DNA from: Arhodomonas sp052060015
GTDB taxonomy: Bacteria > Pseudomonadota > Gammaproteobacteria > Nitrococcales > Nitrococcaceae
NCBI RefSeq assembly: GCF_052060015.1
Contig: NZ_JBPODZ010000002.1
Coordinates: 248,001-312,000 of the forward strand
Direction: 5' to 3'
DNA length: 64,000 nt
Every line of letters begins with the position of its first letter. Positions within the stretch are counted from its first letter, which is position 1. Shown here piece after piece: positions 1-7,531 of the stretch. Below the pieces are notes generated by a model. That model searched no databases, was not told where the DNA came from, and was given only the letters and a program-made list of their open reading frames with translations. Both the position numbers and the translations under genes were made by a program.

Positions 1-2277
1 GAGATACTCGGTAGCGAGGGCCTCGGCTTCCACCCAATGATACCAGCGCCGGGCCGACATCGCGCTGCGCGAGACGCCTCCGGCCAGCGCCTGCACTTCG
101 TCCCAGCAGCCCTCGGCGAGAGCGAGTCGCGCGGCCACCAGCTGCAGCTGTTCGACATGTTCGGACCACTGCTCCGTGCTGCCCGGATCCCGGACTAGTG
201 CCCGGGCCCGGGTCAGATGTCGACTCGCCGGGGCAGGACGATCGTCGGCCAGCGCCATACGTGCCTCCAGCAAGGCCTTCTTAAAACGCACCCGATCCAC
301 ATGGCGGCTCTCGCCGATCTCCTCTGCATCACGAAGATCATTGCGTAGTGTCCCGCTATGCCCCGCAGCCCAGTGCGCACGCGCCCTGAGCACCAGCGCC
401 ACCCCCAAGAACCCGTAGGCCTCCGTAGCGCGCAGGATCGATACCGCCTCATCCAGCTCCGCGATGGCCTCCTCCACCCGGTTGGCTTCATAGAGCGCTG
501 CACCGAGCTGGGAACGGACAAAAGCCGCCCCCATGCCCTCGCTCCAGTGGCGTGCATCGGCAAGCTGCAGACTGCCCCGGGCGCTGTGCTCGGCGACCCG
601 ACGCTCACCCTGCAGCAAGGCAAGAGCAGAATGGTTATAGCGGGCGAGCATATTGATGAGCGAGCACTCATTGCGCTCGGCAAGGGCGATGGCCGCATCG
701 ATGTGGCGTTGCGCGGCCGGAAGGCGGCCCTCCGCGCGGCGGGCATAGCCGAATGCGATATGCGCAAACGCCTGCACAGAACTTTCGGCACCATCGAGTT
801 GGTCTAGCAGTCCATCGTGAAGGGTCCTGCGATTGGGCTCATCGTTTTGAATGACCCCGAGGGTGCTTTGCAGCACGGAGATCTCCCCCTCCAAGGCGGG
901 ACCCTCTGCATCATCCGGGATGGCACTTTGTGCGCTCTCCGCCCAGACCCACGCCCGCTCAAACTCCCCGCCGTATGCGTGAGACCACCCATTTAGTATG
1001 CAGAGTTCGGCCGAATCGTTGAGCGCGGACATAGGCAGCTGGGCAATGCTCAGACGGAGCTCCTTGAACCGCCCGGCACGGAACAGCGCACGACCGTAGG
1101 GAACGAGCAGCGCGGCAGCACGCTCCACCGCATTTCCACGCAGGGCGAAATCGATCGCCTCACTCATCAAACCCTCGGCCTCGAACCAGCGGCTGGCGGC
1201 AAGATGGAGCGCAGGCAGACGCTGCGGTGAGTGTTCCTGGAGGCGCTGTATCAGGAACTCCCGGAACAAGTGATGATAACGGAACCACACCTGGTCATCG
1301 TCCAGGCGGAAAGTGAAAAGGTTAAGGCGCTCCAGTTCCCGCAGCACCGTTGCTGCATCGTCTCGCCCACACACTGCATCGCAGAGCCGGGTGTTGAACG
1401 CGTCGAGGATAGAGGTCTGCAGAAGAAACTCCTGCATCGAGGGTGACAGCCGACCGAGCACCGAATCCAGCCAGTAATCGGTCACGTGGACCTGTCGGGT
1501 AAACGCCTGCTCGAGGCCAGCGCCCGCGTCTCCCCCCAGATCAAGGGTCGCCAACTGGAGGCCGGTTGCCCAGCCCTCGGTCTGCTCATAGACATGCTGC
1601 AGCTGTTCGGCTGTCAGCGCGCAACCACGCAACTCGAAGAGCTCGGCAGCCTCGGCGCGGGAGAAACGCAAATCCTCCCACCCGAGCTCCGCAAGGCGGC
1701 CACTGGCCCGCATCATGCCCAGAGGGAGTTCCGGCTCCGCGCGTGAGCCAAGCACCAGGGAAACCTCCGGGGGTAAGTGATCGAGCAATATTGCCAGGGT
1801 CCGGTGGACGATTCGCCGATCGACACAATGATAATCATCGATGAACAGCGTCAAGCGGCCTTCGACGTCTTGGGCAAAGGCCAGCGCCAGCTTGATGGCG
1901 ATATCCTGGTAGCGCCTGGCACTGGAGCCCTCCAGCAGAGAGGGCAACGTCGCCGCGAACCCCGGCTGACTCACACGCACCGCGGCGATAAGCTGAAGCA
2001 TGAAACGGTGGAAATCGTTCGCCAGCGAGGTGGCCGAGAGCCATCCCACGGCTACCCCTGCCTGACGAAGCTCCCGGTATGCCTGGCCAAGCACCGTCGT
2101 TTTTCCGGAGCCGGCGGGGGCCACGAGCTTCCCCACGGCCCCGGGCGGCAAGGTCGTGATCGCGCGGAACACATGAGGCCGACCGATCACCTCCATCCCG
2201 CTTTGGGGCGGGCGGAGTATGGTCGGCGGCACATCCAGCCTGCCCGCCTCTGTAACGGCCCGGCGCTCACCCATCAT
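1..2277 (-). CDS. MalT/LuxR-family ATP-dependent transcriptional regulator, partial (C-terminus off the left edge)
   Basis: This is a large STAND-type transcriptional activator of the MalT/AlkS family. It starts at ATG 2277 (a second ATG follows at 2274), and 759 codons read without a stop to the window edge. Visible are a Walker A motif APAGSGKTT at about residues 53-61, a GWLSA segment just after it, and a Walker B-like LFIDDYH near residue 143. A WFRYHHLFREFL block typical of the family lies near residue 330, followed by alpha-helical TPR-like sequence. Family members are usually about 880-900 residues and end in a LuxR helix-turn-helix, so roughly the last 130 residues, including the DNA-binding domain, should lie outside the window. 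The inducer and target genes are unknown. The nearest gene on the same strand encodes a small secreted protein and is separated by a terminator. Confidence 0.85.
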   Translation of the reverse strand, partial: MMGERRAVTEAGRLDVPPTILRPPQSGMEVIGRPHVFRAITTLPPGAVGKLVAPAGSGKTTVLGQAYRELRQAGVAVGWLSATSLANDFHRFMLQLIAAVRVSQPGFAATLPSLLEGSSARRYQDIAIKLALAFAQDVEGRLTLFIDDYHCVDRRIVHRTLAILLDHLPPEVSLVLGSRAEPELPLGMMRASGRLAELGWEDLRFSRAEAAELFELRGCALTAEQLQHVYEQTEGWATGLQLATLDLGGDAGAGLEQAFTRQVHVTDYWLDSVLGRLSPSMQEFLLQTSILDAFNTRLCDAVCGRDDAATVLRELERLNLFTFRLDDDQVWFRYHHLFREFLIQRLQEHSPQRLPALHLAASRWFEAEGLMSEAIDFALRGNAVERAAALLVPYGRALFRAGRFKELRLSIAQLPMSALNDSAELCILNGWSHAYGGEFERAWVWAESAQSAIPDDAEGPALEGEISVLQSTLGVIQNDEPNRRTLHDGLLDQLDGAESSVQAFAHIAFGYARRAEGRLPAAQRHIDAAIALAERNECSLINMLARYNHSALALLQGERRVAEHSARGSLQLADARHWSEGMGAAFVRSQLGAALYEANRVEEAIAELDEAVSILRATEAYGFLGVALVLRARAHWAAGHSGTLRNDLRDAEEIGESRHVDRVRFKKALLEARMALADDRPAPASRHLTRARALVRDPGSTEQWSEHVEQLQLVAARLALAEGCWDEVQALAGGVSRSAMSARRWYHWVEAEALATEYL

Positions 2278-2403
2278 TGTGTTTCGCAGTCTACGACAAC
2301 GTCCCGGTAATGGTACCGCCTCTTGGACAGTGAGTACTCCCCCGGGTTCTTACGTACGCGGTATACGGTGGTATCTCTGGCGGTCGGCCTGCAGCCGGTC
2401 GGC

Positions 2404-2440
2404 GGGGAAAAGGGGCGCCGGCCTAGGGGCCGGCGCAAAA
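2404..2440 (-). terminator. Rho-independent terminator of the first small secreted-protein gene
   Basis: A 9-bp GC-rich stem (GCGCCGGCC / GGCCGGCGC, 2415-2436) with a 4-base loop is followed on the minus strand by a short T run (the aaaa at 2408-2411 read in reverse). It lies about 40 bp after the stop of the gene at 2480-2806 and closely resembles the terminators at 6926-6956 and 13973-14003. Confidence 0.7.
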
Positions 2441-2479
2441 GGGGACGCGGAGGGAAGGAATGCGTGCTCGGCAAGCGCC

Positions 2480-2806
2480 TCAGCCGGCCTGCCTGCCACT
2501 GACCGGGCCGCGCTTTCCGAAGGCGCGGATCAGGCCATCGCCGGCGACCTCGGGGGCGGAATGCACCGCCCGGGCCTCGGCGTCACGCCCGCCGCGCAGA
2601 TCCTGCGGGCCGACGTAGCCGCCGAGGACCACCCGGTCGGCCGGCCGTGCCGCGGCATCGGCGCTGAAGTGGCTCACACCGGCGGCACCGCTGGCACCGA
2701 TGTTGAGGTCCTGTTCGAGGACCTTGCCCCCCAGCGGGCCCGCCTGGGCCTGGCCCAGACCAAGAAGGGCGACGGCGGCGGCAGAAGCAATAATGAAGCG
2801 TTTCAT
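2480..2806 (-). CDS. Small secreted protein of unknown function, copy 1
   Basis: This is a 108-residue protein that I cannot assign to a family. It starts with a clear Sec signal peptide (MKRF, a hydrophobic Ala/Leu core, predicted cleavage after AQA at residue 22) and has no cysteine, so it is likely a soluble periplasmic or extracellular protein. The mature part is Gly/Ala/Asp-rich. An ideal AGGAGG lies 7-8 bases before the ATG. A paralogue at 7002-7325 differs at five scattered positions and at the C-terminus. Several differences between the copies are synonymous in this frame (for example in the GASGAAGVS segment), which supports this strand and frame as the coding one. The overlapping plus-strand frame is a shadow. 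Confidence 0.75.
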   Translation of the reverse strand: MKRFIIASAAAVALLGLGQAQAGPLGGKVLEQDLNIGASGAAGVSHFSADAAARPADRVVLGGYVGPQDLRGGRDAEARAVHSAPEVAGDGLIRAFGKRGPVSGRQAG

Positions 2807-2858
2807 GGCGGTTCCTCCTTCGGTTTCCGTGATCTCAAGCTTCGAGCACAGTCTGGCC

Positions 2859-2880
2859 GATAGTCCGAAGGGGAACTATC
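2859..2880. promoter_or_regulatory. Inverted repeat GATAGT-N10-ACTATC, copy A, candidate operator
   Basis: A perfect 6-bp inverted repeat with a 10-base spacer lies 53 bases upstream of the small-gene start and is preserved exactly at the same offset upstream of the second copy (7378-7399). Position and conservation suggest a regulator site or a 5' leader hairpin; which of the two cannot be decided from sequence alone. Confidence 0.4.
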
Positions 2881-2970
2881 CGTAGGATTACGAGGCGAAT
2901 ACGGGGTTCTACGGGGGTGCGGTAAGGGCAGGCAATACCGGCGGGCCCAGCCCGCCGGTGCGGGGCGGGC

Positions 2971-4473
2971 TCAGGTGCCGCAGAAGGTCTGGGCCACCTC
3001 CTCACCGGGCTCCGGCGGACGGGCGAAGGGCCCCTGGGCCGTATCCTCTTCGAATGGTCGCGTCACGGCGTCCAGTAATGCTTCGAACGGTGCCAAATCG
3101 CCCGTCTCCGCAGCGCTTATGGCCTGTTCCACCCGGTGATTGCGCGGGATGCAGCCCGGGTTGGCCGCCCGCAGCCGCTGGGCCGCCGCCTCCGGCTCCG
3201 CGCCTTCCCGCTCAAGGCGCTCGCGCCAGCGGGAGAGCCATTGATCCACGGCATTCCCCTCCCCCAGTTGTGCACGCAATTCCGCCGCATCGCCCTCCAC
3301 CGACGCGGCGAGGGCGCGGAAGCTGAGGGTGAAGTCGGCACGGGCACCCTGCATCAGCTCCAGCAAATCCTCCACCAGGCGCTGATCGTGGGGATGCTCG
3401 GTAGCAAGGCCCAGCTTGCGGGCCATCTCCTCGCGCCAATCCGCCTCGAACCAGCGCGCATACTGGTTGATGACCTCGGTAGCGAGCTCCACGGCGCGAT
3501 CCTGGTCTTCAGCGAGCAGCGGCAACAGGCACTCCGCCAACCGCGCCAGGTTCCACTGGGCCATCTCCGGCTGCCGAGCGTAGGCGTAACGGCCGCCCTG
3601 GTCGATGGAGCTGAACACGGTGGCGGGATCGTAGGCGTCCATGAAGGCACAGGGCCCGTAGTCGATGGTCTCGCCGGCCAGCGAGAGGTTGTCCGTGTTC
3701 ATCACCCCGTGGATGAACCCCAGCCCCAGCCATCGGGCGACCAGGCGAGCCTGCCCGCGGGCGACGGCAGCCAGCAGCTCGCGGTAGGGGGCATCGGTCT
3801 CGCGCACGTCCGGGTAGAGGCGGTCGATGACATAATCCGCCAGCACCCGCACCGCCTCGGTGTCGCCACGGGCGGCGAAATACTGGAAGGTGCCCACGCG
3901 CACGTGGCCCCGGGCCACCCGGGCCAGCACGGCCCCGGGCAATTCGCGGTCCCGGAAGACGGGTTCGCCGGTGGTGACCGCCGCCAGCGCCCGGGTGGTA
4001 GGCACACCGAGGGCGTGCATCGCCTCGCTGACCAGATACTCGCGGAGCACTGGCCCCAGCGCGGCCCGACCATCGCCACCCCGGGAGAAGGGAGTGCGCC
4101 CGGAGCCCTTGAGGTGGATGTCGCGGCGCACGCCATCGGTGCCGATTACTTCCCCGAGCAGCAGGGCACGGCCGTCACCGAGCTGGGGCACGAAATTCCC
4201 GAACTGATGGCCGGCGTAGGCCATGGCCACGGGATCCATGCCGGGCAGTAGCCGATTGCCCGCGAACACCTCGGCCCATTCCGCCTCGCTTCGCGCCTCC
4301 GGGTCGAGGCCGAGCGTGGCGGCCAGCAGTCGGTTCAGGCGGATCAGCGACGGCGCGGCGACGCGTCGCGGGGGCTGCCGGACGTAGAAGCGTTCCGGCA
4401 GCCGTGCATAACTGTTGTCGAAAACGGGGCCGCCCGTATCGTCGTTCGGAGCCAGCACGATGGTTACCTGCAC
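2971..4473 (-). CDS. selO: SelO/YdiU family protein AMPylase
   Basis: SelO proteins have a protein-kinase fold that binds ATP in a flipped orientation and transfer AMP to Ser/Thr/Tyr of target proteins, with links to redox stress (family knowledge). The 500-residue product carries the family signatures: FDNSYARLPERFY near residues 18-30, GHQFG at 88-92, LKGSGRTPFSRGGDGR at 121-136 (nucleotide-binding region), HGVMNTDN at 255-262 and the DFG-equivalent DYGP at 271-274. It ends in FCGT, the usual bacterial tail with Cys rather than selenocysteine. The start is uncertain: GTG at 4473 has only a weak ribosome site, and an in-frame GTG at 4458 is preceded by AGGTAA. It lies between a small secreted-protein gene and the vWA gene, inside the direct-repeat pair. 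Confidence 0.93.
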   Translation of the reverse strand: MQVTIVLAPNDDTGGPVFDNSYARLPERFYVRQPPRRVAAPSLIRLNRLLAATLGLDPEARSEAEWAEVFAGNRLLPGMDPVAMAYAGHQFGNFVPQLGDGRALLLGEVIGTDGVRRDIHLKGSGRTPFSRGGDGRAALGPVLREYLVSEAMHALGVPTTRALAAVTTGEPVFRDRELPGAVLARVARGHVRVGTFQYFAARGDTEAVRVLADYVIDRLYPDVRETDAPYRELLAAVARGQARLVARWLGLGFIHGVMNTDNLSLAGETIDYGPCAFMDAYDPATVFSSIDQGGRYAYARQPEMAQWNLARLAECLLPLLAEDQDRAVELATEVINQYARWFEADWREEMARKLGLATEHPHDQRLVEDLLELMQGARADFTLSFRALAASVEGDAAELRAQLGEGNAVDQWLSRWRERLEREGAEPEAAAQRLRAANPGCIPRNHRVEQAISAAETGDLAPFEALLDAVTRPFEEDTAQGPFARPPEPGEEVAQTFCGT

Positions 4474-4573
4474 GGATTCGGAGTGGGTGTCGCCCCCACT
4501 GTCCTACACCCGCCGGCGCCGGGCAATGCCCTGCCGCCACCGAAGCACCGACCGCCGTCCCTGGCGCCCCGCC

Positions 4574-6802
4574 TCACTCCACAGACAACGGGGTTGTAGC
4601 CAGGACCAGCCGCCCCTGCCGCATTATGTAGCGGATCTCATAGTCGCCGGGCTCCTCCGGGAGATCGAGCGCCAGCGGTGAGCCCTCCTTGGTGTAGGTG
4701 TAACTGATGTGATCCCGCGGGCCACCGTCGACGGGAAACACCCCGATATAATCCCGCCGGTAGTCGGGCCCCTCCCACTGGACCGGGATGCTCTGGCCGG
4801 CTTCCGCGCTGGAGGGGACCATGAGCAAGGCCTCCACCGCGGTCACCGCCACCGCCTGGCTCGCCAGGATCTCCCGCCCCTGGCGCTGGATGTAGCGGAT
4901 CTCGTAGTCACCGGGCTCCGGCGGCATCACCAGCTTCAGCGGCGAGCCCTCCTTGGTGTACGTGTAGTTCACGTGCTCGCCCGAATCCGAACCCGCCGGC
5001 GCCACGGCGATGTAATCCCGCCGGTAGTCCGGGCCCTGCCACTGCACGGGTACCGTCGCCCCCGCCTCGGCCGTCGACGGCGCCGTCAGCGACGCCTCCA
5101 CCGCGATCACCGCCACCGCCTGGCTCGCCAGGATCTCCCGCCCCTGGCGCTGGATGTAGCGGATCTCATAGTCACCGGGCTCCGGCGGCATCACCAGCTT
5201 CAGCGGCGAGCCCTCCTTGGTGTACGTGTAGTTCACGTGCTCGCCCGAATCCGAACCCGCCGGCGCCACGGCGATATAGTCGCGCTGGTAGTCCGGGCCC
5301 TGCCACTGCACCGGTACCGTCGCCCCCGCCTCGGCCGTCGACGGCGCCGTCAGCGACGCCTCCACCGCGGTCACCGCCACCGCCTGGCTCGCCAGGATCT
5401 CCCGGCCCTGGCGCTGGATGTAGCGGATCTCGTAGTCACCGGGCTCCGGCGGCATCACCAGCTTCAGCGGCGAGCCCTCCTTGGTGTACGTGTAGTTCAC
5501 GTGCTCGCCCGAATCCGAACCCGCCGGCGCCACGGCGATGTAATCCCGCCGGTAGTCCGGGCCCTGCCACTGCACGGGTACCGTCGCCCCCGCCTCGGCC
5601 GTCGACGGCGCCGTCAGCGACGCCTCCACCGCGGTCACCGCCACCGCCTGGCTCGCCAGGATCTCCCGCCCCTGGCGCTGGATGTAGCGGATCTCATAGT
5701 CACCGGGCTCCGGCGGCATCACCAGCTTCAGCGGCGAGCCCTCCTTGGTGTACGTGTAGTTCACGTGCTCGCCCGAATCCGAACCCGCCGGCGCCACGGC
5801 GATGTAATCCCGCTCCTCATCGGGGCCGGCCCACTGCACGACCACGGTATCGCCGGCGGCGGCGCTCTCCGGCGCCGAGACCGAGGCCTCCGGTCGATCC
5901 ACCTCGAGGGGCAACTCAAAGCGCTGGCGGGGCTCGGCGGTGACCACCACCTCCCGGCTCGCCGTCGCCTCGTCAGAGCTACGGAGGACCTCCACCCGGT
6001 ACTCCCCCGGTTCCACCGCCATGGTGAGGGTGGCCACATCGAAGCCCTCCAGGATCACGTCCTCCGTGTCCAACCGGGTCAGGGTCCAGACGAGATCCCG
6101 GGTGATCACCGGCCCGTCGTCCCCCTCCGTGGCCTCGAAGACGGCATCCACCGTCTCCGGCGCCGCGGGGGCGCTGACCTCCTCCAAGGCCCTCGAGAGC
6201 TCCCCGGCCGTGGCGGCGGTGAGGAAACGGCCACCGGTGTTCTCTGCCAGGCACTGAAGCTGGGCGCGGGCCTCTGGCTCGGCCACGTCGAAGCCGACCA
6301 CGTGGGCGGTGAAGTCCACCCCCAGGGACTCGAGGTCCCGGCCCACCTCACAGGGATCCAGGTCACAGGTCTCGCGACCGTCGGAGACCAGGATCACCGT
6401 GGCCTTCTCCTCCTCGTACTTCAGGGATTCCGCCGCGGCGCGGACCGCCGCGGATAACGGCGTCTTGCCCTTGGGGTTGATCCCAGCGATGGCGGAACGG
6501 ATGGCCCCCCGCGTATCGGGCCCCGGCTCGACCATGGTCTCGATGTCCGCGCAATTGCCCTTCTCGCGATGCCCATAGACGGTGAGCCCGAGCTCCTGGC
6601 CTTCGGGCAGATCGTCGAGTAGGCCGTTGATGACCTCCCGGGCGATAGTGATCTTCGCCTCCCCCTCGATCTGGCCCCACATGGAACCCGACGCGTCCAG
6701 TACCAGGACGGTCTTTCCCGTCCCCGCCGACTGCCCGCTCACCGGCGCTGCCGTCATCACCAGCGCAAGCAGCAACACAAGGAACCCAACAAACCGGCCC
6801 AT
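4574..6802 (-). CDS. Secreted von Willebrand factor A protein with five tandem C-terminal repeats
   Basis: This is a 742-residue exported protein. Start ATG 6802 is chosen because GGGGGAGA lies just upstream and a signal peptide (residues 1-24) begins there; a longer frame reaching 6913 lacks these. A vWA domain (about 30-215) has an intact MIDAS start, DASGS at 36-40, and a VSDGRETC segment, so metal-dependent ligand binding is plausible. A beta-rich linker domain follows (about 225-305). The C-terminus is five tandem units of about 88 residues, each with a DYI-V-P core, a YTYTKEGSPL motif and PGDYEIRYI. Units 1-4 are nearly identical; unit 5 is diverged. The repeats look like Ig-like beta-sandwich modules. 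The ligand is unknown; a surface or periplasmic adhesion or scaffold role is an inference. Confidence 0.88.
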   Translation of the reverse strand: MGRFVGFLVLLLALVMTAAPVSGQSAGTGKTVLVLDASGSMWGQIEGEAKITIAREVINGLLDDLPEGQELGLTVYGHREKGNCADIETMVEPGPDTRGAIRSAIAGINPKGKTPLSAAVRAAAESLKYEEEKATVILVSDGRETCDLDPCEVGRDLESLGVDFTAHVVGFDVAEPEARAQLQCLAENTGGRFLTAATAGELSRALEEVSAPAAPETVDAVFEATEGDDGPVITRDLVWTLTRLDTEDVILEGFDVATLTMAVEPGEYRVEVLRSSDEATASREVVVTAEPRQRFELPLEVDRPEASVSAPESAAAGDTVVVQWAGPDEERDYIAVAPAGSDSGEHVNYTYTKEGSPLKLVMPPEPGDYEIRYIQRQGREILASQAVAVTAVEASLTAPSTAEAGATVPVQWQGPDYRRDYIAVAPAGSDSGEHVNYTYTKEGSPLKLVMPPEPGDYEIRYIQRQGREILASQAVAVTAVEASLTAPSTAEAGATVPVQWQGPDYQRDYIAVAPAGSDSGEHVNYTYTKEGSPLKLVMPPEPGDYEIRYIQRQGREILASQAVAVIAVEASLTAPSTAEAGATVPVQWQGPDYRRDYIAVAPAGSDSGEHVNYTYTKEGSPLKLVMPPEPGDYEIRYIQRQGREILASQAVAVTAVEALLMVPSSAEAGQSIPVQWEGPDYRRDYIGVFPVDGGPRDHISYTYTKEGSPLALDLPEEPGDYEIRYIMRQGRLVLATTPLSVE
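4577..5890 (-). repeat. Tandem 264-bp coding repeats, five units
   Basis: The units fall at 5627-5890, 5363-5626, 5099-5362, 4835-5098 and 4577-4834 (the last is 258 bp). The period is exactly 264 bp. The three central units and most of the first are almost identical in DNA, including synonymous positions, which points to recent duplication or gene conversion. The last unit has diverged. The array is in frame throughout and encodes the repeat domains of the vWA protein. Confidence 0.93.
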
Positions 6803-6925
6803 GATCGATCTCCCCCATTCGAGAACCAATGACGCCCGCGCCGCGGCACCGGCGGATACCCGGCAGTATAGAGGGAGACAGCGCAATGGAGGGGAATTTG
6901 CCAATCGCGTCACTGGCGGGGCGAG

Positions 6926-6956
6926 AAAAAAGCGGCGCCGGCCCTAAGGCCGGCGC
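6926..6956 (-). terminator. Rho-independent terminator of the second small secreted-protein gene
   Basis: A 9-bp stem (6935-6943 with 6948-6956) and a CTAA loop are followed on the minus strand by six T residues (a-run at 6926-6931), about 45 bp past the stop at 7002. It has the same core as the terminator of copy A. Confidence 0.85.
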
Positions 6957-7001
6957 AAGTGGGGACGCGGAGTGACGGGGAAAACGATGGGGCGACCGAG
7001 C

Positions 7002-7325
7002 TCAACCGGCGTAGTCGCTGCCGGGGTTGCCCTTGCCGAAGGCGCGGATCAGGCCATCGCCGGCGACCTCGGGGGCGGAATGCACCGCCCGGGCCTCGGC
7101 GTCACGCCCGCCGCGCAGGTCCGGCGGGCCGACGTAGCCGCCGAGGACCACCCGGTCGGCGGGCCGTGCCGCGGCATCGGCGCTGAAGTGGCTCACGCCC
7201 GCGGCGCCGCTGGCACCGATGTTGAGGTCCTGTTCGAGGATCTTGCCCCCCAGCGGGCCCGCCTGGGCCTGGCCCAGACCGAGAATCGCGACGGCGGCGG
7301 CAGGAGCAATAACGAAGCGTTTCAT
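7002..7325 (-). CDS. Small secreted protein of unknown function, copy 2
   Basis: This 107-residue paralogue of the protein at 2480-2806 has the same signal peptide ending in AQA. Residues 30-95 differ from copy 1 by a single substitution (Q to P near residue 68). The last ten residues differ completely and end in SDYAG. An AGGAGG ribosome site precedes the ATG. Because the upstream 79 bases are identical to those of copy 1, the two genes are probably expressed under the same control. No conserved domain is recognised. The duplication looks recent but is under protein-level constraint, since most central nucleotide differences are silent. Confidence 0.75.
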   Translation of the reverse strand: MKRFVIAPAAAVAILGLGQAQAGPLGGKILEQDLNIGASGAAGVSHFSADAAARPADRVVLGGYVGPPDLRGGRDAEARAVHSAPEVAGDGLIRAFGKGNPGSDYAG

Positions 7326-7377
7326 GGCGGTTCCTCCTTCGGTTTCCGTGATCTCAAGCTTCGAGCACAGTCTGGCC

Positions 7378-7399
7378 GATAGTCCGAAGGGGAACTATC
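7378..7399. promoter_or_regulatory. Inverted repeat GATAGT-N10-ACTATC, copy B, candidate operator
   Basis: The dyad is identical to that at 2859-2880 and sits 53 bases upstream of the second small gene. Its preservation could simply reflect recent duplication, so it is weak evidence on its own. Confidence 0.4.
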
Positions 7400-7448
7400 C
7401 GTAAGAATACGCGGCGAATCCGTAGTTACACGCACCCTCCTCGCCCCG

Positions 7449-7478
7449 TTGCACACAATCCGGGTTACGGAGTGTATA
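7449..7478 (+). promoter_or_regulatory. Candidate sigma70 promoter of the allantoin operon
   Basis: A TTGCAC hexamer at 7449-7454 and TGTATA at 7473-7478 are separated by 18 bases and lie about 55 bases before the puuE start codon. It is a reasonable but not consensus match, assigned mainly by position. Confidence 0.4.
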
Positions 7479-7531
7479 CAGCGGCGCTATCCTCTCCGGT
7501 CGGGAGCACGCGCCAGGACATAGGAGGAGAC

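Larger units (their letters stand above)
2404..2910. repeat. Direct repeat copy A (small gene, its 5' region and terminator)
   Basis: This roughly 500-bp segment is repeated in the same orientation at 6925-7430. It covers the terminator hairpin, nearly all of the small secreted-protein gene and its upstream region. The two copies are identical for at least 79 bases upstream of the start codon (2807-2885 against 7326-7404) and stay similar for about 25 more. The 3' end of the coding region and the gap before the terminator have diverged. The segment between the copies carries the SelO and vWA genes. Confidence 0.85.
6925..7430. repeat. Direct repeat copy B (small gene, its 5' region and terminator)
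   Basis: This is the partner of 2404-2910 in the same orientation. It contains the terminator, the second small-gene copy and an upstream region identical to copy A up to base 7404. Recombination between the two copies would remove or duplicate about 4.5 kb carrying selO and the vWA gene. Confidence 0.85.

Noticed and set aside
2971..2982. Possible selenocysteine in SelO
   Set aside because: The C-terminus reads FCGT and then a normal stop. There is no in-frame TGA before a conserved tail.
4577..5890. Regular repeats considered as a CRISPR array
   Set aside because: The period is 264 bp with no short repeat/unique spacer alternation, and the units are in frame within a coding region.
4709..6457. 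582-codon plus-strand frame over the repeat array
   Set aside because: It is antisense to the vWA gene, and its His/Arg/Leu-rich repeats are a by-product of the GC-rich 264-bp units. It has no ribosome site or known domain.
6972..7382. 136-codon plus-strand frame opposite small-gene copy 2
   Set aside because: Differences between the two copies are silent in the minus frame but change residues in this one, and only the minus frame has a signal peptide and AGGAGG.
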